From assembly GCF_000949385.2 (NCBI RefSeq), contig NZ_JYKO02000001.1, positions 5,096,447-5,160,446 on the forward strand: DNA of 64,000 bases, in the 5' to 3' direction. This DNA comes from Pseudomonas sp. LFM046. GTDB taxonomy: Bacteria; Pseudomonadota; Gammaproteobacteria; Pseudomonadales; Pseudomonadaceae. Position 1 is the stretch's first letter, and each line of letters starts with the position of its first letter. The notes under the pieces are model-generated. The model was not told where the DNA came from. It saw only the letters and a list, made by a program, of their open reading frames with translations, and did not search any database. A program made the position numbers and the translations under genes. This document shows positions 1 to 7,340 of this stretch, in pieces.

Positions 1-691
1 TTCGCGGCGTCAGGTGATTGATGTGCGGGCCCTTGAATGCCACCACATCGGCGATCAGACGGTGCTGGTCGTGCAGTTGCTGGTATTCCTCGGCGGTCAC
101 CGTCGCCTCGGTGTGCCAGCGGAAGGTTTCCAGGGCTTCCTTCACGAACGCGTCGGCGTCCTCGCTGTTCAGCCCGCCATCGCGCTCGAACTGGGCGATC
201 AGCTCGCGGGCACGCGCGGTGAAGATGTCGCGCTTGGCCAGGATGCGTGCGGCCAGTTCGCGCAGTTCGGCGTTGTCGATCAGTTCCAGGCGGAGCAGCG
301 AGGTGAACACGCGGAACGGGCTGACCTGCAGTGCATCCTCGTGAACCGCGCGGAAAGCGGTGGAATGGACCGGCACGCCCGCGCTGCCAAGGTCGTAGTA
401 ACCCACCGGCTGCATGCCCATCACGGCGAACAGGCGGCGAATGGTGGAAAGCTCGTCGGCCGTGCCCACCCGGATCGCGCCGTGGCGCTCCATGGACAGC
501 CGCTGGATTTCGCCGGTCCGCCGCAGGTGTTCCGCGACGTCAGGGGCCTCGGCCATGACCTTGTCGTTGATGTCCGCAACCAGCTGCAACAGGGTGCCGT
601 AAAGGGGAACTTCTGTTTTGTACAGGTCGGACATGGCGCTGGAAAACCGCGCGCGAATGTCGTCCGGGCTTACGAACCCCTGCTTGGTCAT
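1..691 (-). CDS. hglS: VOC-family 2-oxoadipate dioxygenase/decarboxylase HglS (N-terminal part)
   Basis: The gene is cut by the left edge of the window, so only the first 230 or so residues are visible. They match the DUF1338/YdcJ family, characterised in P. putida as HglS. That enzyme converts 2-oxoadipate to D-2-hydroxyglutarate with Fe(II) in lysine catabolism. His70 in MERHGAIR and His226 in GPHINHL fall at the known metal-ligand positions, and Arg74 is present; the glutamate ligand lies beyond the window. ATG at 691 follows a GGGAG ribosome site. It is divergent from amaA, which acts earlier in the same pathway, so shared regulation is likely (inference). Confidence 0.88.
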   Translation of the reverse strand, partial: MTKQGFVSPDDIRARFSSAMSDLYKTEVPLYGTLLQLVADINDKVMAEAPDVAEHLRRTGEIQRLSMERHGAIRVGTADELSTIRRLFAVMGMQPVGYYDLGSAGVPVHSTAFRAVHEDALQVSPFRVFTSLLRLELIDNAELRELAARILAKRDIFTARARELIAQFERDGGLNSEDADAFVKEALETFRWHTEATVTAEEYQQLHDQHRLIADVVAFKGPHINHLTPR

Positions 692-1015
692 GGTGCTGCG
701 AACTCCCTTGGATCAACGAATCAACGGATTTGGGCGGGCCATGGGTGGCGCCAGCCTGGAGGCGATTCTGCTCGGCTTCGGCGGCGTCGACAAACGACAT
801 ATCTTCTGCACTTGATTCCTCCAGGGAATGAAGTCGCCCCACAAAAAGGGCGAGTCTGACGGGGCCTGCCCGCGCGACATTCCGTTGTGGAATGACATTC
901 AGAGGATATTTCGGTTGTCCTGACCCTCCCGGACCCGCTAAACAGTCGTTCAGCTAGCACTAGACGGATGAGTCCTGCCCGCCGGGTTCGAGGACACCAT
1001 CGACAGGATCGACTG
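692..1015. promoter_or_regulatory. hglS/amaA divergent promoter region with an inverted repeat
   Basis: This 324-bp gap between two divergent genes contains no convincing ORF. A perfect 6-bp inverted repeat, CATTCC-GTTGT-GGAATG, lies at 878-894 and is followed by another CATTC at 896-900, which is consistent with a dimeric operator. The protein that binds it cannot be deduced. No regulator gene for this pair is visible in the window. Confidence 0.45.
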
Positions 1016-2305
1016 ATGAACACCCATTTCCTCAAGACCTACTACGAAGCCACGGTCGAGCAACCGTCCTACCCGACGCAATCCGGCCGCACCGATACCC
1101 GCGTGTGCATCCTCGGCGGCGGCCTGGCCGGCCTCTCCACGGCCCTCGGCCTGGCCGAACGCGGTGTCACCGATGTGGTGGTGCTGGAGTCCCACCGTAT
1201 CGGCCACGGCGCCTCGGGGCGTAACGGCGGCTTCGTCTTCGGCGGCTACAGCCTGGGCAATTCCGACCTGCTCGCCAGCCTCGGCGCGCAGGAAGCACGC
1301 CGCCTGTACCAACTGACCCTCGATGCAGTCGGCCTGATCCGCCAGCGCGTCCAGCACTACGGCATCGACTGCGACCTGGTGGACAAGGGCGTGATCCTCG
1401 CCAACTGGTTCAACGATCCGGCCCGGCTGGAAACCCCGCGCCAGCTGATGAAGGAGGCCTACGGCGTGAACTGGGAATACGTCCCGGCCGGCCAACTGAA
1501 GGAGCAACTGAAGACCGAGCGCTATTTCGGCGGCCTGCTGGAGCGCAACGCCTTCCACTTCCACCCGCTCAAGTACGTCTGCGGCGTGGCACGCACCGTC
1601 ACCGATCTTGGGGTGAAAATCTTCGAACAATCCCCCGCGCTGGCCATCGAGAAACGCCAGGGCAAATACGTGGTGCAGACCGAAGGCGGTGAAGTGCATG
1701 CCGAACACGTGGTGTTCTCCGGCGGCGGCTACGCGCGCGGCCTGTACCGCCCGGTGGAACGCGCAGTGCTGCCCATCGCCACCTATGTGGTAGCCACCGA
1801 GCCCCTGGGCGATCGCCTGAAGGACGCCATCAACTGCGAATCGGCGGTCTACGACACGCGCTTTGCCTTCGACTACTACCGGCCGCTGCAGGACAGCCGG
1901 ATTCTCTGGGGCGGCCGGATCTCCATCCTCGACCGCGGCCCGGAAGCCATCGCCGGCCTGCTCAAGGCGGACCTGGTCTCTGTTTATCCCCAACTGGAAG
2001 ACGTGGACATCCAGTACTCCTGGGGCGGGCTGATGAGCTACGGCCGCCACCAGATGGCCCAGATCGGCCAGGACGACGACGGCATCTGGCACGCCGTCGG
2101 TTTCGGCGGCCACGGCATGGCGCCCACCACCGTGGCCGGCGAAGTCCTGGCAGACGCCATCGCCAAGGCCACGCCAATCCCCGCCGGCTTCAAGAAATTC
2201 GGCCTGACCCGCACCTTCGGCCTCGCTGGAATGCTCGCCGCGCAGATGACCTACACCGCGTTCCAGGCGCGTGATGCGTTCGATGCCAAGCGGTTGAACC
2301 GTTGA
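1016..2305 (+). CDS. amaA: L-pipecolate oxidase AmaA (FAD-dependent amine oxidase)
   Basis: This 429-residue FAD oxidoreductase of the DAO family has an N-terminal dinucleotide-binding motif (CILGGGLAGLS, about residues 29-39), and a second FAD-contact segment, GASGRNGGFVFGG, near residue 65. P. putida AmaA has the same size and neighbours and oxidises L-pipecolate to piperideine-6-carboxylate in D-lysine catabolism. ATG at 1016 is chosen over the upstream in-frame ATG at 968 because an AGGA precedes it and AmaA proteins begin near this point. Its partner amaB (semialdehyde dehydrogenase) is not next to it here. The family is certain; the exact substrate is inferred from similarity and the neighbouring hglS. 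Confidence 0.82.
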   Translation: MNTHFLKTYYEATVEQPSYPTQSGRTDTRVCILGGGLAGLSTALGLAERGVTDVVVLESHRIGHGASGRNGGFVFGGYSLGNSDLLASLGAQEARRLYQLTLDAVGLIRQRVQHYGIDCDLVDKGVILANWFNDPARLETPRQLMKEAYGVNWEYVPAGQLKEQLKTERYFGGLLERNAFHFHPLKYVCGVARTVTDLGVKIFEQSPALAIEKRQGKYVVQTEGGEVHAEHVVFSGGGYARGLYRPVERAVLPIATYVVATEPLGDRLKDAINCESAVYDTRFAFDYYRPLQDSRILWGGRISILDRGPEAIAGLLKADLVSVYPQLEDVDIQYSWGGLMSYGRHQMAQIGQDDDGIWHAVGFGGHGMAPTTVAGEVLADAIAKATPIPAGFKKFGLTRTFGLAGMLAAQMTYTAFQARDAFDAKRLNR

Positions 2306-2310
2306 ATCTT

Positions 2311-2337
2311 GATGGGTATCGCTTCGCTCCACCCATC
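2311..2337. repeat. REP-type palindrome downstream of amaA
   Basis: GATGGGTATCGC and a CCACCCATC-like end form an imperfect hairpin immediately after the amaA stop. It belongs to the same GATGGGTTTCGC family that surrounds the RAYT gene about 1 kb downstream. Confidence 0.6.
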
Positions 2338-2412
2338 ATTCCGCGCAAGACGCGGAAATTTCCCAAACCCATTTCCGGGTCTTGTTCGCGCGCTTATGCA
2401 TCCCTAACGTGC

Positions 2413-2440
2413 CCCGGTCGCGGTCAATCCCGCGACCGGG
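2413..2440 (+). terminator. Strong stem-loop, possible terminator after amaA
   Basis: A perfect 11-bp stem, CCCGGTCGCGG paired with CCGCGACCGGG, encloses the loop TCAATC. Only three T follow, so intrinsic termination would be weak. It separates amaA from the C4/BRO accessory patch. Confidence 0.45.
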
Positions 2441-2552
2441 TTTGACGACCTGAAGCAAATGGCGCGATAGCGCTTACGGCGCATACGAGAAACGGCGGAC
2501 GTTTCTGGTAGGCACCGGCTCGCATGTGGTTCTCTGGACTGCATCATTTAAT

Positions 2553-2629
2553 GGCGGATCGCGTGGGGAGACCCACAAGGTCTGCCGGCTCCGTTTGCCC
2601 GGTTCGTCAACCCCACGCGATCCTCCGCC
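2553..2629 (+). ncRNA. C4-like phage antisense RNA
   Basis: The element folds into a closing helix (2557-2568 with 2611-2622, 12 perfect pairs, extended outward by GGCG/CGCC) around two small hairpins. The first is AGACC-CACAA-GGTCT at 2569-2583. The second has stem 2584-2588 with 2599-2603 and displays the ten-base loop CTCCGTTTGC at 2589-2598. That loop is exactly complementary to GCAAACGGAG at 2664-2673, which is the ribosome-binding region of the BRO-N gene. Partial pairing continues through GGTTCGTC. This arrangement is that of phage P1/P7 C4 RNA (Rfam C4), an antisense repressor of antirepressor synthesis. The identity rests on structure, complementarity and gene context, not on a covariance-model search. 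Confidence 0.72.
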
Positions 2630-2680
2630 CTTCTAATGACGACGAGGGAAGAGCGACTAACCAGCAAACGGAGAAACACC

Positions 2681-3430
2681 ATGCATGACGCATACACCCC
2701 CACCTTCTTCACCCGCCACAACCGCCCACTGCGCGGCGTGATGATCGACAACCAGCCCTGGTTCTCCGCCTACGACTTCGCCCGCCTGCTCGGCCTGAAC
2801 CATCCGCAGGCCCTGCCCCGCCGCCTCAAGCCCCATGAAACCCGCCGCATTCGTTTCGGCTATGCCACCGGCAGCGAAGAAATCATCGACGTCATCAACG
2901 AAGCCGGCCTCTACAAGGCCCTGATCCGTTTCGGCCATCCCGAATGCCAGCAGCTGGATGAATGGCTCACCCGCGAAGTCATCCCCACCCTGCGCGACCA
3001 GCATGCCGAGGACTACTTCCATCCCCGCCGGGTGATGCTGAGCTGGCAATCGCAGAGGTTGATGTTGTTGGAGTGGCAGGGCGCAGGTGCCGCGTTACAT
3101 GGGCGCGTGAACGACGATGGGTTTCGCTTCGCTCTACGCCATCCTACGACGTGCTGCGTACACGTCGGACGCCACGCCTCGACACGGCTGAGAAGCCCCT
3201 TTCGTAGGATGGGTAGAGCTTGCGAAACCCATCAATCGCCAGCAAGGACGCCACTCAATGACCAACTACCGCCGCGACCACACGCCAGGCGCAGCCTGGT
3301 TCTTCACCCTCAACCTGGCCGACCGTGGAAGTCGTCTGCTCACCGAACGCATCGACCTGCTCCGCGCCAGCTTCCGTGCCTGCATGACGCGCCATCCCTG
3401 GAGCATCGACGCCATCGTCGTCCTTCCTGA
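2681..3430 (+). CDS. BRO-N domain protein (phage antirepressor-like), 3' end probably disrupted
   Basis: Residues 1 to about 110 match the BRO/Bro-N DNA-binding domain of phage antirepressors: FTRHNRPLRGVMIDNQPWFS, then ARLLGLNHPQALPRRLKPHE, and LIRFGHPECQQLDEWLTREV. ATG at 2681 follows GGAGA and the C4 target sequence; the upstream ATG at 2636 is rejected. After about residue 145 the frame reads through a REP repeat at 3116 and then out of frame across the RAYT gene at 3258. The last 100 or so residues, which are Arg/His/Pro-rich, are therefore probably not native. The natural C-terminus was likely lost when the REP/RAYT unit arrived (inference). No other phage genes are nearby. Confidence 0.7.
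   Translation: MHDAYTPTFFTRHNRPLRGVMIDNQPWFSAYDFARLLGLNHPQALPRRLKPHETRRIRFGYATGSEEIIDVINEAGLYKALIRFGHPECQQLDEWLTREVIPTLRDQHAEDYFHPRRVMLSWQSQRLMLLEWQGAGAALHGRVNDDGFRFALRHPTTCCVHVGRHASTRLRSPFRRMGRACETHQSPARTPLNDQLPPRPHARRSLVLHPQPGRPWKSSAHRTHRPAPRQLPCLHDAPSLEHRRHRRPS
3116..3233. repeat. Inverted REP pair upstream of the RAYT gene
   Basis: A GATGGGTTTCGC...CATCCTACG unit at 3116-3148 is followed in opposite orientation by CGTAGGATGGG...CGAAACCCATC at 3203-3233. Such paired REPs (BIME-like) normally flank the REP-associated tyrosine transposase that mobilises them. Confidence 0.85.
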
Positions 3431-3791
3431 CCATCTGCACGCTTTGTGCACCCTACCGCCGGGCGATGCGAACTACGCCCTGCGTTGGCGCCAGATAAAG
3501 AGTGGGTTTTCCCGCGCATTGCCGTCGTGCGAAACCCGATTATCCAGCCGGTTGAGCAAAGGCGAACGCGGCATCTGGCAACGGCGCTTCTGGGAACATC
3601 GCATTCGCGACGATGACGACTTCGCCCGGCATGTGGATTACATCCATCACAACCCGCGCAAGCATGGGCATGTGGAGCGGGTGGCCGATTGGCCGTGGTC
3701 GTCGTTTCACCGGTATGTGAAAGCGGGAATCTTGCCGGTGGATTGGGCGGGAAATGGGGATGACCTGAGCCTAGGTGCAGGGGAACGGTGA
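3258..3791 (+). CDS. REP-associated tyrosine transposase (RAYT, Y1/HUH family)
   Basis: This 177-residue protein of the TnpA_REP family carries the metal-binding His-x-His motif (LPDHLHAL, about residues 56-63) and the catalytic tyrosine in DYIHHNPRKHG near residue 130. RAYTs are single-copy housekept relatives of IS200/IS605 transposases that cleave REP hairpins. Matching REP units lie on both sides: an inverted pair at 3116-3233 and another unit at 3790-3853, the latter overlapping the stop codon. ATG at 3258 has only a weak upstream ribosome site. The length is normal for the family and all motifs are intact, so the protein may be active. Confidence 0.88.
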   Translation: MTNYRRDHTPGAAWFFTLNLADRGSRLLTERIDLLRASFRACMTRHPWSIDAIVVLPDHLHALCTLPPGDANYALRWRQIKSGFSRALPSCETRLSSRLSKGERGIWQRRFWEHRIRDDDDFARHVDYIHHNPRKHGHVERVADWPWSSFHRYVKAGILPVDWAGNGDDLSLGAGER

Positions 3792-3853
3792 TGGGTTTCG
3801 CTTCGCTCTACGCCATCCTACGAAGTACCCTCCCTGTACCCGCGAAACCCATC
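3790..3853. repeat. REP unit downstream of the RAYT gene
   Basis: The unit at 3790-3822 is identical over 33 bases to the one at 3116-3148. A partial inverted copy ending in CGCGAAACCCATC lies at 3841-3853. Together with the upstream pair it frames the transposase. Confidence 0.85.
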
Positions 3854-3857
3854 AAAT

Positions 3858-3887
3858 GAAAAAGCCCGGCGAATGCCGGGCTTTTTC
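3858..3887. terminator. Bidirectional intrinsic terminator between RAYT and bauC
   Basis: GAAAAAGCCCGGC, loop GAAT, and GCCGGGCTTTTTC form a perfect stem with a T-run on either strand. It can end both the bau operon (minus strand) and the RAYT transcript (plus strand). Confidence 0.88.
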
Positions 3888-3901
3888 GTTCAACGCATCA
3901 C

Positions 3902-5398
3902 TCAGCCGTTGCTGGGGAAGGCGAACTGGGCCGCCTCGTGGCTGGCGCGCTGCGGCCAGCGCTGGGTGATGGCCTTGCGGCGGGTGTAGAAGCGCACGCC
4001 GTCCGGGCCGTAGGCGTGCAGGTCGCCGAACAGCGAGCGCTTCCAGCCGCCGAAGCTGTGGTAGCTCACCGGGACCGGCAGCGGCACGTTGACGCCGACC
4101 ATGCCCACTTCGATCTCGTCGCAGAACAGGCGGGCGGCTTCGCCGTCTCGGGTGAAGATGCAGGTGCCGTTGCCGTACTCGTGGTCGTTGATCAGCTGCA
4201 TGGCGTCTTCCAGGCTGCCGACGCGGACGATGCAGAGCACCGGGCCGAAGATTTCTTCCTGGTAGATGCGCATGTCGGCGGTGACGTGGTCGAACAGGGT
4301 GCCACCGACGAAGTAGCCGTCTTCATGGCCGGCGACGCGGTAGCCGCGGCCGTCCACCACCAGCTTGGCACCGGCGGCAACGCCGTCGTCGATGTAGCCG
4401 ACCACCTTGTCGCGGGCGGCGGCGGTGACCAGCGGGCCCATGTCCAGGCCGCACTGGGTGCCGGCACCGATCTTCAGGCCCTGGATCTGCGGGACGAGCT
4501 TGTCGACCAGCGCATCGGCGATCTGATCGCCGACGCACACGGCCACCGAGATAGCCATGCAGCGCTCGCCGCAGGAGCCGTAGGCGGCACCCATCAGCGC
4601 GCTGACGGCGTTGTCGAGGTCGGCGTCGGGCATCAGCACCGCATGGTTCTTCGCGCCGCCCAGGGCCTGCACGCGCTTACCGCGCTTGGCGCCTTCGGTG
4701 TAGATGTACTCGGCGATCGGGGTCGAGCCGACGAAGCTGATGGCTTTGACTTCCGGCGCTTCGATCAGCGCATCCACCGCTTCCTTGTCACCGTTGACCA
4801 CGTTCAGCACGCCCTTGGGCAGGCCGGCCTGATGGAACAGTTCGGCGATCAGCAGGGTGGAGCTCGGGTCGCGCTCGGACGGCTTGAGAATGAAGGTGTT
4901 GCCGCAGGCGATGGCCAGCGGGTACATCCACAGCGGCACCATGGCCGGGAAGTTGAACGGGGTGATGCCGGCGACCACGCCGAGCGGCTGGAAGTCGCTC
5001 CAGGCGTCGATGTTCGGGCCGACGTTGCGGGTGTATTCGCCCTTGAGGATTTCCGGGGCGGCGCAGGCGTACTCGACGTTCTCGATGCCGCGCTTGAGTT
5101 CACCGGCGGCGTCTTCCAGGGTCTTGCCGTGCTCTTCGGCGATCAGCTGGGAGATGGTCGCCTCGTTCTGCTCCAGCAGTTGCTTGAAGCGGAACAGCAC
5201 CTGGGCGCGCTTGGCCGGCGGGGTGTTGCGCCAGGCCGGGAAAGCGGCCTTGGCGGCGTCGATGGCCTGCTGAAGGGTGGCGCGGCTGGCCAGGCCCACC
5301 TGACGGCTGGACTCGCCGGTGGACGGGTTGAACACGGCGGCGGTACGGCCTTGGTCAGCGATGCGTTCGCCGTTGATCAGGTGCGGGATGAGGCTCAT
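3902..5398 (-). CDS. bauC: CoA-acylating (methyl)malonate-semialdehyde dehydrogenase, BauC/MmsA family
   Basis: This 498-residue aldehyde dehydrogenase begins MSLIPHLINGERI. It has the cofactor-binding GITPFNFPAMVPLW segment (about residue 145), VGSTPIAEYIY, the ALGGAKNH region, and the catalytic Cys in SCGERCMA near residue 284. MmsA-type enzymes convert malonate semialdehyde to acetyl-CoA, or methylmalonate semialdehyde to propionyl-CoA. The neighbours bauA and bauB indicate the beta-alanine branch, where malonate semialdehyde made by BauA is consumed. It is the last gene of the operon, separated from bauB by a repeat-bearing gap. The bauD permease known downstream in P. aeruginosa is absent; a terminator and the RAYT lie there instead. 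Confidence 0.85.
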   Translation of the reverse strand: MSLIPHLINGERIADQGRTAAVFNPSTGESSRQVGLASRATLQQAIDAAKAAFPAWRNTPPAKRAQVLFRFKQLLEQNEATISQLIAEEHGKTLEDAAGELKRGIENVEYACAAPEILKGEYTRNVGPNIDAWSDFQPLGVVAGITPFNFPAMVPLWMYPLAIACGNTFILKPSERDPSSTLLIAELFHQAGLPKGVLNVVNGDKEAVDALIEAPEVKAISFVGSTPIAEYIYTEGAKRGKRVQALGGAKNHAVLMPDADLDNAVSALMGAAYGSCGERCMAISVAVCVGDQIADALVDKLVPQIQGLKIGAGTQCGLDMGPLVTAAARDKVVGYIDDGVAAGAKLVVDGRGYRVAGHEDGYFVGGTLFDHVTADMRIYQEEIFGPVLCIVRVGSLEDAMQLINDHEYGNGTCIFTRDGEAARLFCDEIEVGMVGVNVPLPVPVSYHSFGGWKRSLFGDLHAYGPDGVRFYTRRKAITQRWPQRASHEAAQFAFPSNG

Positions 5399-5460
5399 GG
5401 GTGGGGTCTCTTATAGGGCTTTTGTCTGGTGGCGCCGGATGGTCCGAGGGGCGGATGTTT

Positions 5461-5578
5461 CCCTCACCCCGGCCCCGCTCTGCGCCCCTGCCTGAACGCT
5501 GCGCGTTCAGTCGCTCATGGACACTGGAAGCAATGCTTCCAACAGCGTGTCCATTCGCCCCAGAGGGAGAGGGGGTTG
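5461..5578. repeat. CCCTCACCCC/GAGGGAGAGGGG palindromic repeat inside the bau operon
   Basis: Complementary ends (CCCTCACCCCGGCCCC and CAGAGGGAGAGGGG) enclose nested palindromes, CTGAACGC-TGC-GCGTTCAG and a GGACAC...GTGTCC arm. Related copies occur at about 38940, 42885 and 51895. It fills most of the gap between bauB and bauC. Confidence 0.7.
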
Positions 5579-5586
5579 TCCGTGCG

Positions 5587-5874
5587 CTATTTCAATTCGG
5601 TTTCCACGAAGACCACTTCGTGGTCGCTGGCGTTGATCACGTTGTGCTCGACGCCGGCCTTGCGGAAGTAGCTCTGCCCGGCCACCAGGGGGGCGAACTT
5701 GTCGCCCTCCGGGGTTTCCAGCAGCAGGGTGCCGTTGGTCATCGGCACCACCACGTAGTCGTAACCGTGGCGGTGGCGGCCGGTTTCGGCACCGGGGGCG
5801 AAGCGCCACTCGGTGACGATCACTTCGTCGTTGTCCACTTGCACGGTGGGCACGGCCTGCGGGCGCTGGGTCAT
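5587..5874 (-). CDS. bauB: Small cupin-domain protein BauB
   Basis: This is a 95-residue single-domain cupin: the first cupin motif GAETGRHRHGYDYVVVP supplies metal-binding histidines, followed by GQSYFRKAGVEHNVIN for the second motif. ATG at 5874 overlaps the bauA stop (TGATG), which indicates translational coupling and decides the start over an in-frame ATG at 6003 lying inside bauA. The size and position match BauB of the P. aeruginosa bauABCD operon. Its exact role is not established; an accessory role in handling beta-alanine or malonate semialdehyde is inference. Confidence 0.78.
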   Translation of the reverse strand: MTQRPQAVPTVQVDNDEVIVTEWRFAPGAETGRHRHGYDYVVVPMTNGTLLLETPEGDKFAPLVAGQSYFRKAGVEHNVINASDHEVVFVETELK

Positions 5875-7220
5875 CAGGCTACGCCTTGCAGGGCCTGGCC
5901 GACGGCGTCGAACAGGCGGTCCAGTTCTTCCGGCTTGGCGTTGAAGGTCGGGCCGAACTGCAGGGTGTCGCCACCGAAGCGGACATAGAAGCCAGCCTTC
6001 CACAGGGCCATGCCGGCCTCGAACGGACGGACGATGGCGTCGCCATCACGCGGGGCGATCTGCAGGGCACCGGCCAGGCCGCAGTTGCGGATGTCGATGA
6101 CGTGCTTGGCGCCCTTCAGGCCGTGGATGGCCTTCTCGAAGTGTGGGGCCAGTTCGGCGGATTGCTGCACCAGGTTGTCCTTCTCCAGCAGGTCCAGGGC
6201 GGCGAGGCCGGCGGCGCAGGCGACCGGGTGCGCGGAGTAGGTGTAGCCGTGGGTGAACTCGACGGCGTATTCGGGCGTCGCCTGGTTCATGAAGGTCTGG
6301 TAGATCTCGCGGCTGGCGATCACCGCGCCCATGGGGATGGCGCCGTTGGTGACTTGCTTGGCCACGTTCATCAGGTCCGGGGTCACGCCGAAGTACTCGG
6401 CGCCGGTCAGCGTGCCCATGCGGCCGAAGGCGGTGATCACTTCGTCGAAGATCAGCAGGATGTTGTGCTGGTCGCAGATTTCGCGCAGACGCTGCAGGTA
6501 GCCCACCGGCGGTACCAGCACGCCGGCGGAACCGGACATCGGCTCGACGATCACGGCGGCGATGTTGGAGGCGTCGTGCAGCTCGATCAGCTTCAGCAGT
6601 TCGTTGGCCAGCTCCACGCCGCCGGTCTCGGCCATGCCCTTGGTGAAGGCCAGGCCCGGTTGCAGGGTGTGGGGCAGGTGGTCGACGTCCATCAGCTGGC
6701 CGAACATCTTGCGGTTGCCGCCGATGCCGCCCAGGGCGGTGCCGGCGACGTTCACGCCGTGGTAGCCACGGGCGCGGCCGATCAGCTTGGTCTTCTGCGG
6801 CTGGCCTTTCAGGCGCCAGTAGGCGCGGGCCATCTTGATGGAGGTGTCAGCGCTCTCGGAGCCGGAGCCGGTGAAGAACACATGGTCCAGGCCATCGGGC
6901 GTCAGGCTGGTGATTTTCTCGGCCAGCTGGAAGGACAGCGGGTGGCCGTACTGGAAGGCCGGGGAGTAGTCGAGGGTGCCGAGTTGCTTGGCGACGGCCT
7001 CCTGGATTTCCTTGCGCGAATGACCGGCACCGCAGGTCCACAGGCCGGAGAGGCTGTCGTACACGCGACGGCCGTGCTCATCGATCAGCCAGCTGCCTTC
7101 GGCGCCCACGATGAAACGCGGGTCGCGCTGGAAGTTGCGGTTGGCGGAGAAGGGCATCCAGTGGGCGTCCAGCTTGAGCTGGCTGGCCAGGGGGAGTTGG
7201 GCGTTCTGCGGCATGTTCAT
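5874..7220 (-). CDS. bauA: Beta-alanine:pyruvate aminotransferase BauA (class-III omega-transaminase)
   Basis: This 448-residue PLP enzyme transfers the amino group of beta-alanine to pyruvate, giving malonate semialdehyde and alanine. Visible landmarks are FFTGSGSESADTSIKMARAY (PLP-phosphate pocket, about residue 115), the LIFDEVITAFGRMG aspartate segment near residue 257, and the Schiff-base lysine in NVAKQVTNGAIPMG near residue 288. ATG at 7220 is preceded by GAGG with good spacing. It is the first gene of bauA-bauB-bauC and is divergent from the LysR regulator bauR. Related omega-transaminases act on polyamine-derived amino acids, so some substrate breadth is possible. Confidence 0.9.
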   Translation of the reverse strand: MNMPQNAQLPLASQLKLDAHWMPFSANRNFQRDPRFIVGAEGSWLIDEHGRRVYDSLSGLWTCGAGHSRKEIQEAVAKQLGTLDYSPAFQYGHPLSFQLAEKITSLTPDGLDHVFFTGSGSESADTSIKMARAYWRLKGQPQKTKLIGRARGYHGVNVAGTALGGIGGNRKMFGQLMDVDHLPHTLQPGLAFTKGMAETGGVELANELLKLIELHDASNIAAVIVEPMSGSAGVLVPPVGYLQRLREICDQHNILLIFDEVITAFGRMGTLTGAEYFGVTPDLMNVAKQVTNGAIPMGAVIASREIYQTFMNQATPEYAVEFTHGYTYSAHPVACAAGLAALDLLEKDNLVQQSAELAPHFEKAIHGLKGAKHVIDIRNCGLAGALQIAPRDGDAIVRPFEAGMALWKAGFYVRFGGDTLQFGPTFNAKPEELDRLFDAVGQALQGVA

Positions 7221-7295
7221 GTATGGCCTCGAAGGTGTCTTGTTCTGAGGAACGACGGGCTGCTTGCTGTCGACATTGCCACGGGCATAAAGTCA

Positions 7296-7322
7296 CTAAA
7301 ATCCAACTTTTCAAATCTTTAG
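7296..7322. promoter_or_regulatory. Possible BauR operator in the bauA/bauR gap
   Basis: CTAAA at 7296-7300 and TTTAG at 7318-7322 form an inverted repeat in an AT-rich stretch between the divergent genes. This is the usual place for a LysR-type activator to bind. The binding protein is inferred from position only. Confidence 0.4.
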
Positions 7323-7340
7323 GTTAGAGGCCACTAAACC

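Noticed and set aside
2681..3430. Prophage
   Set aside because: The BRO-N gene and C4-like RNA are phage-derived in type, but no integrase, structural or lysis genes flank them.
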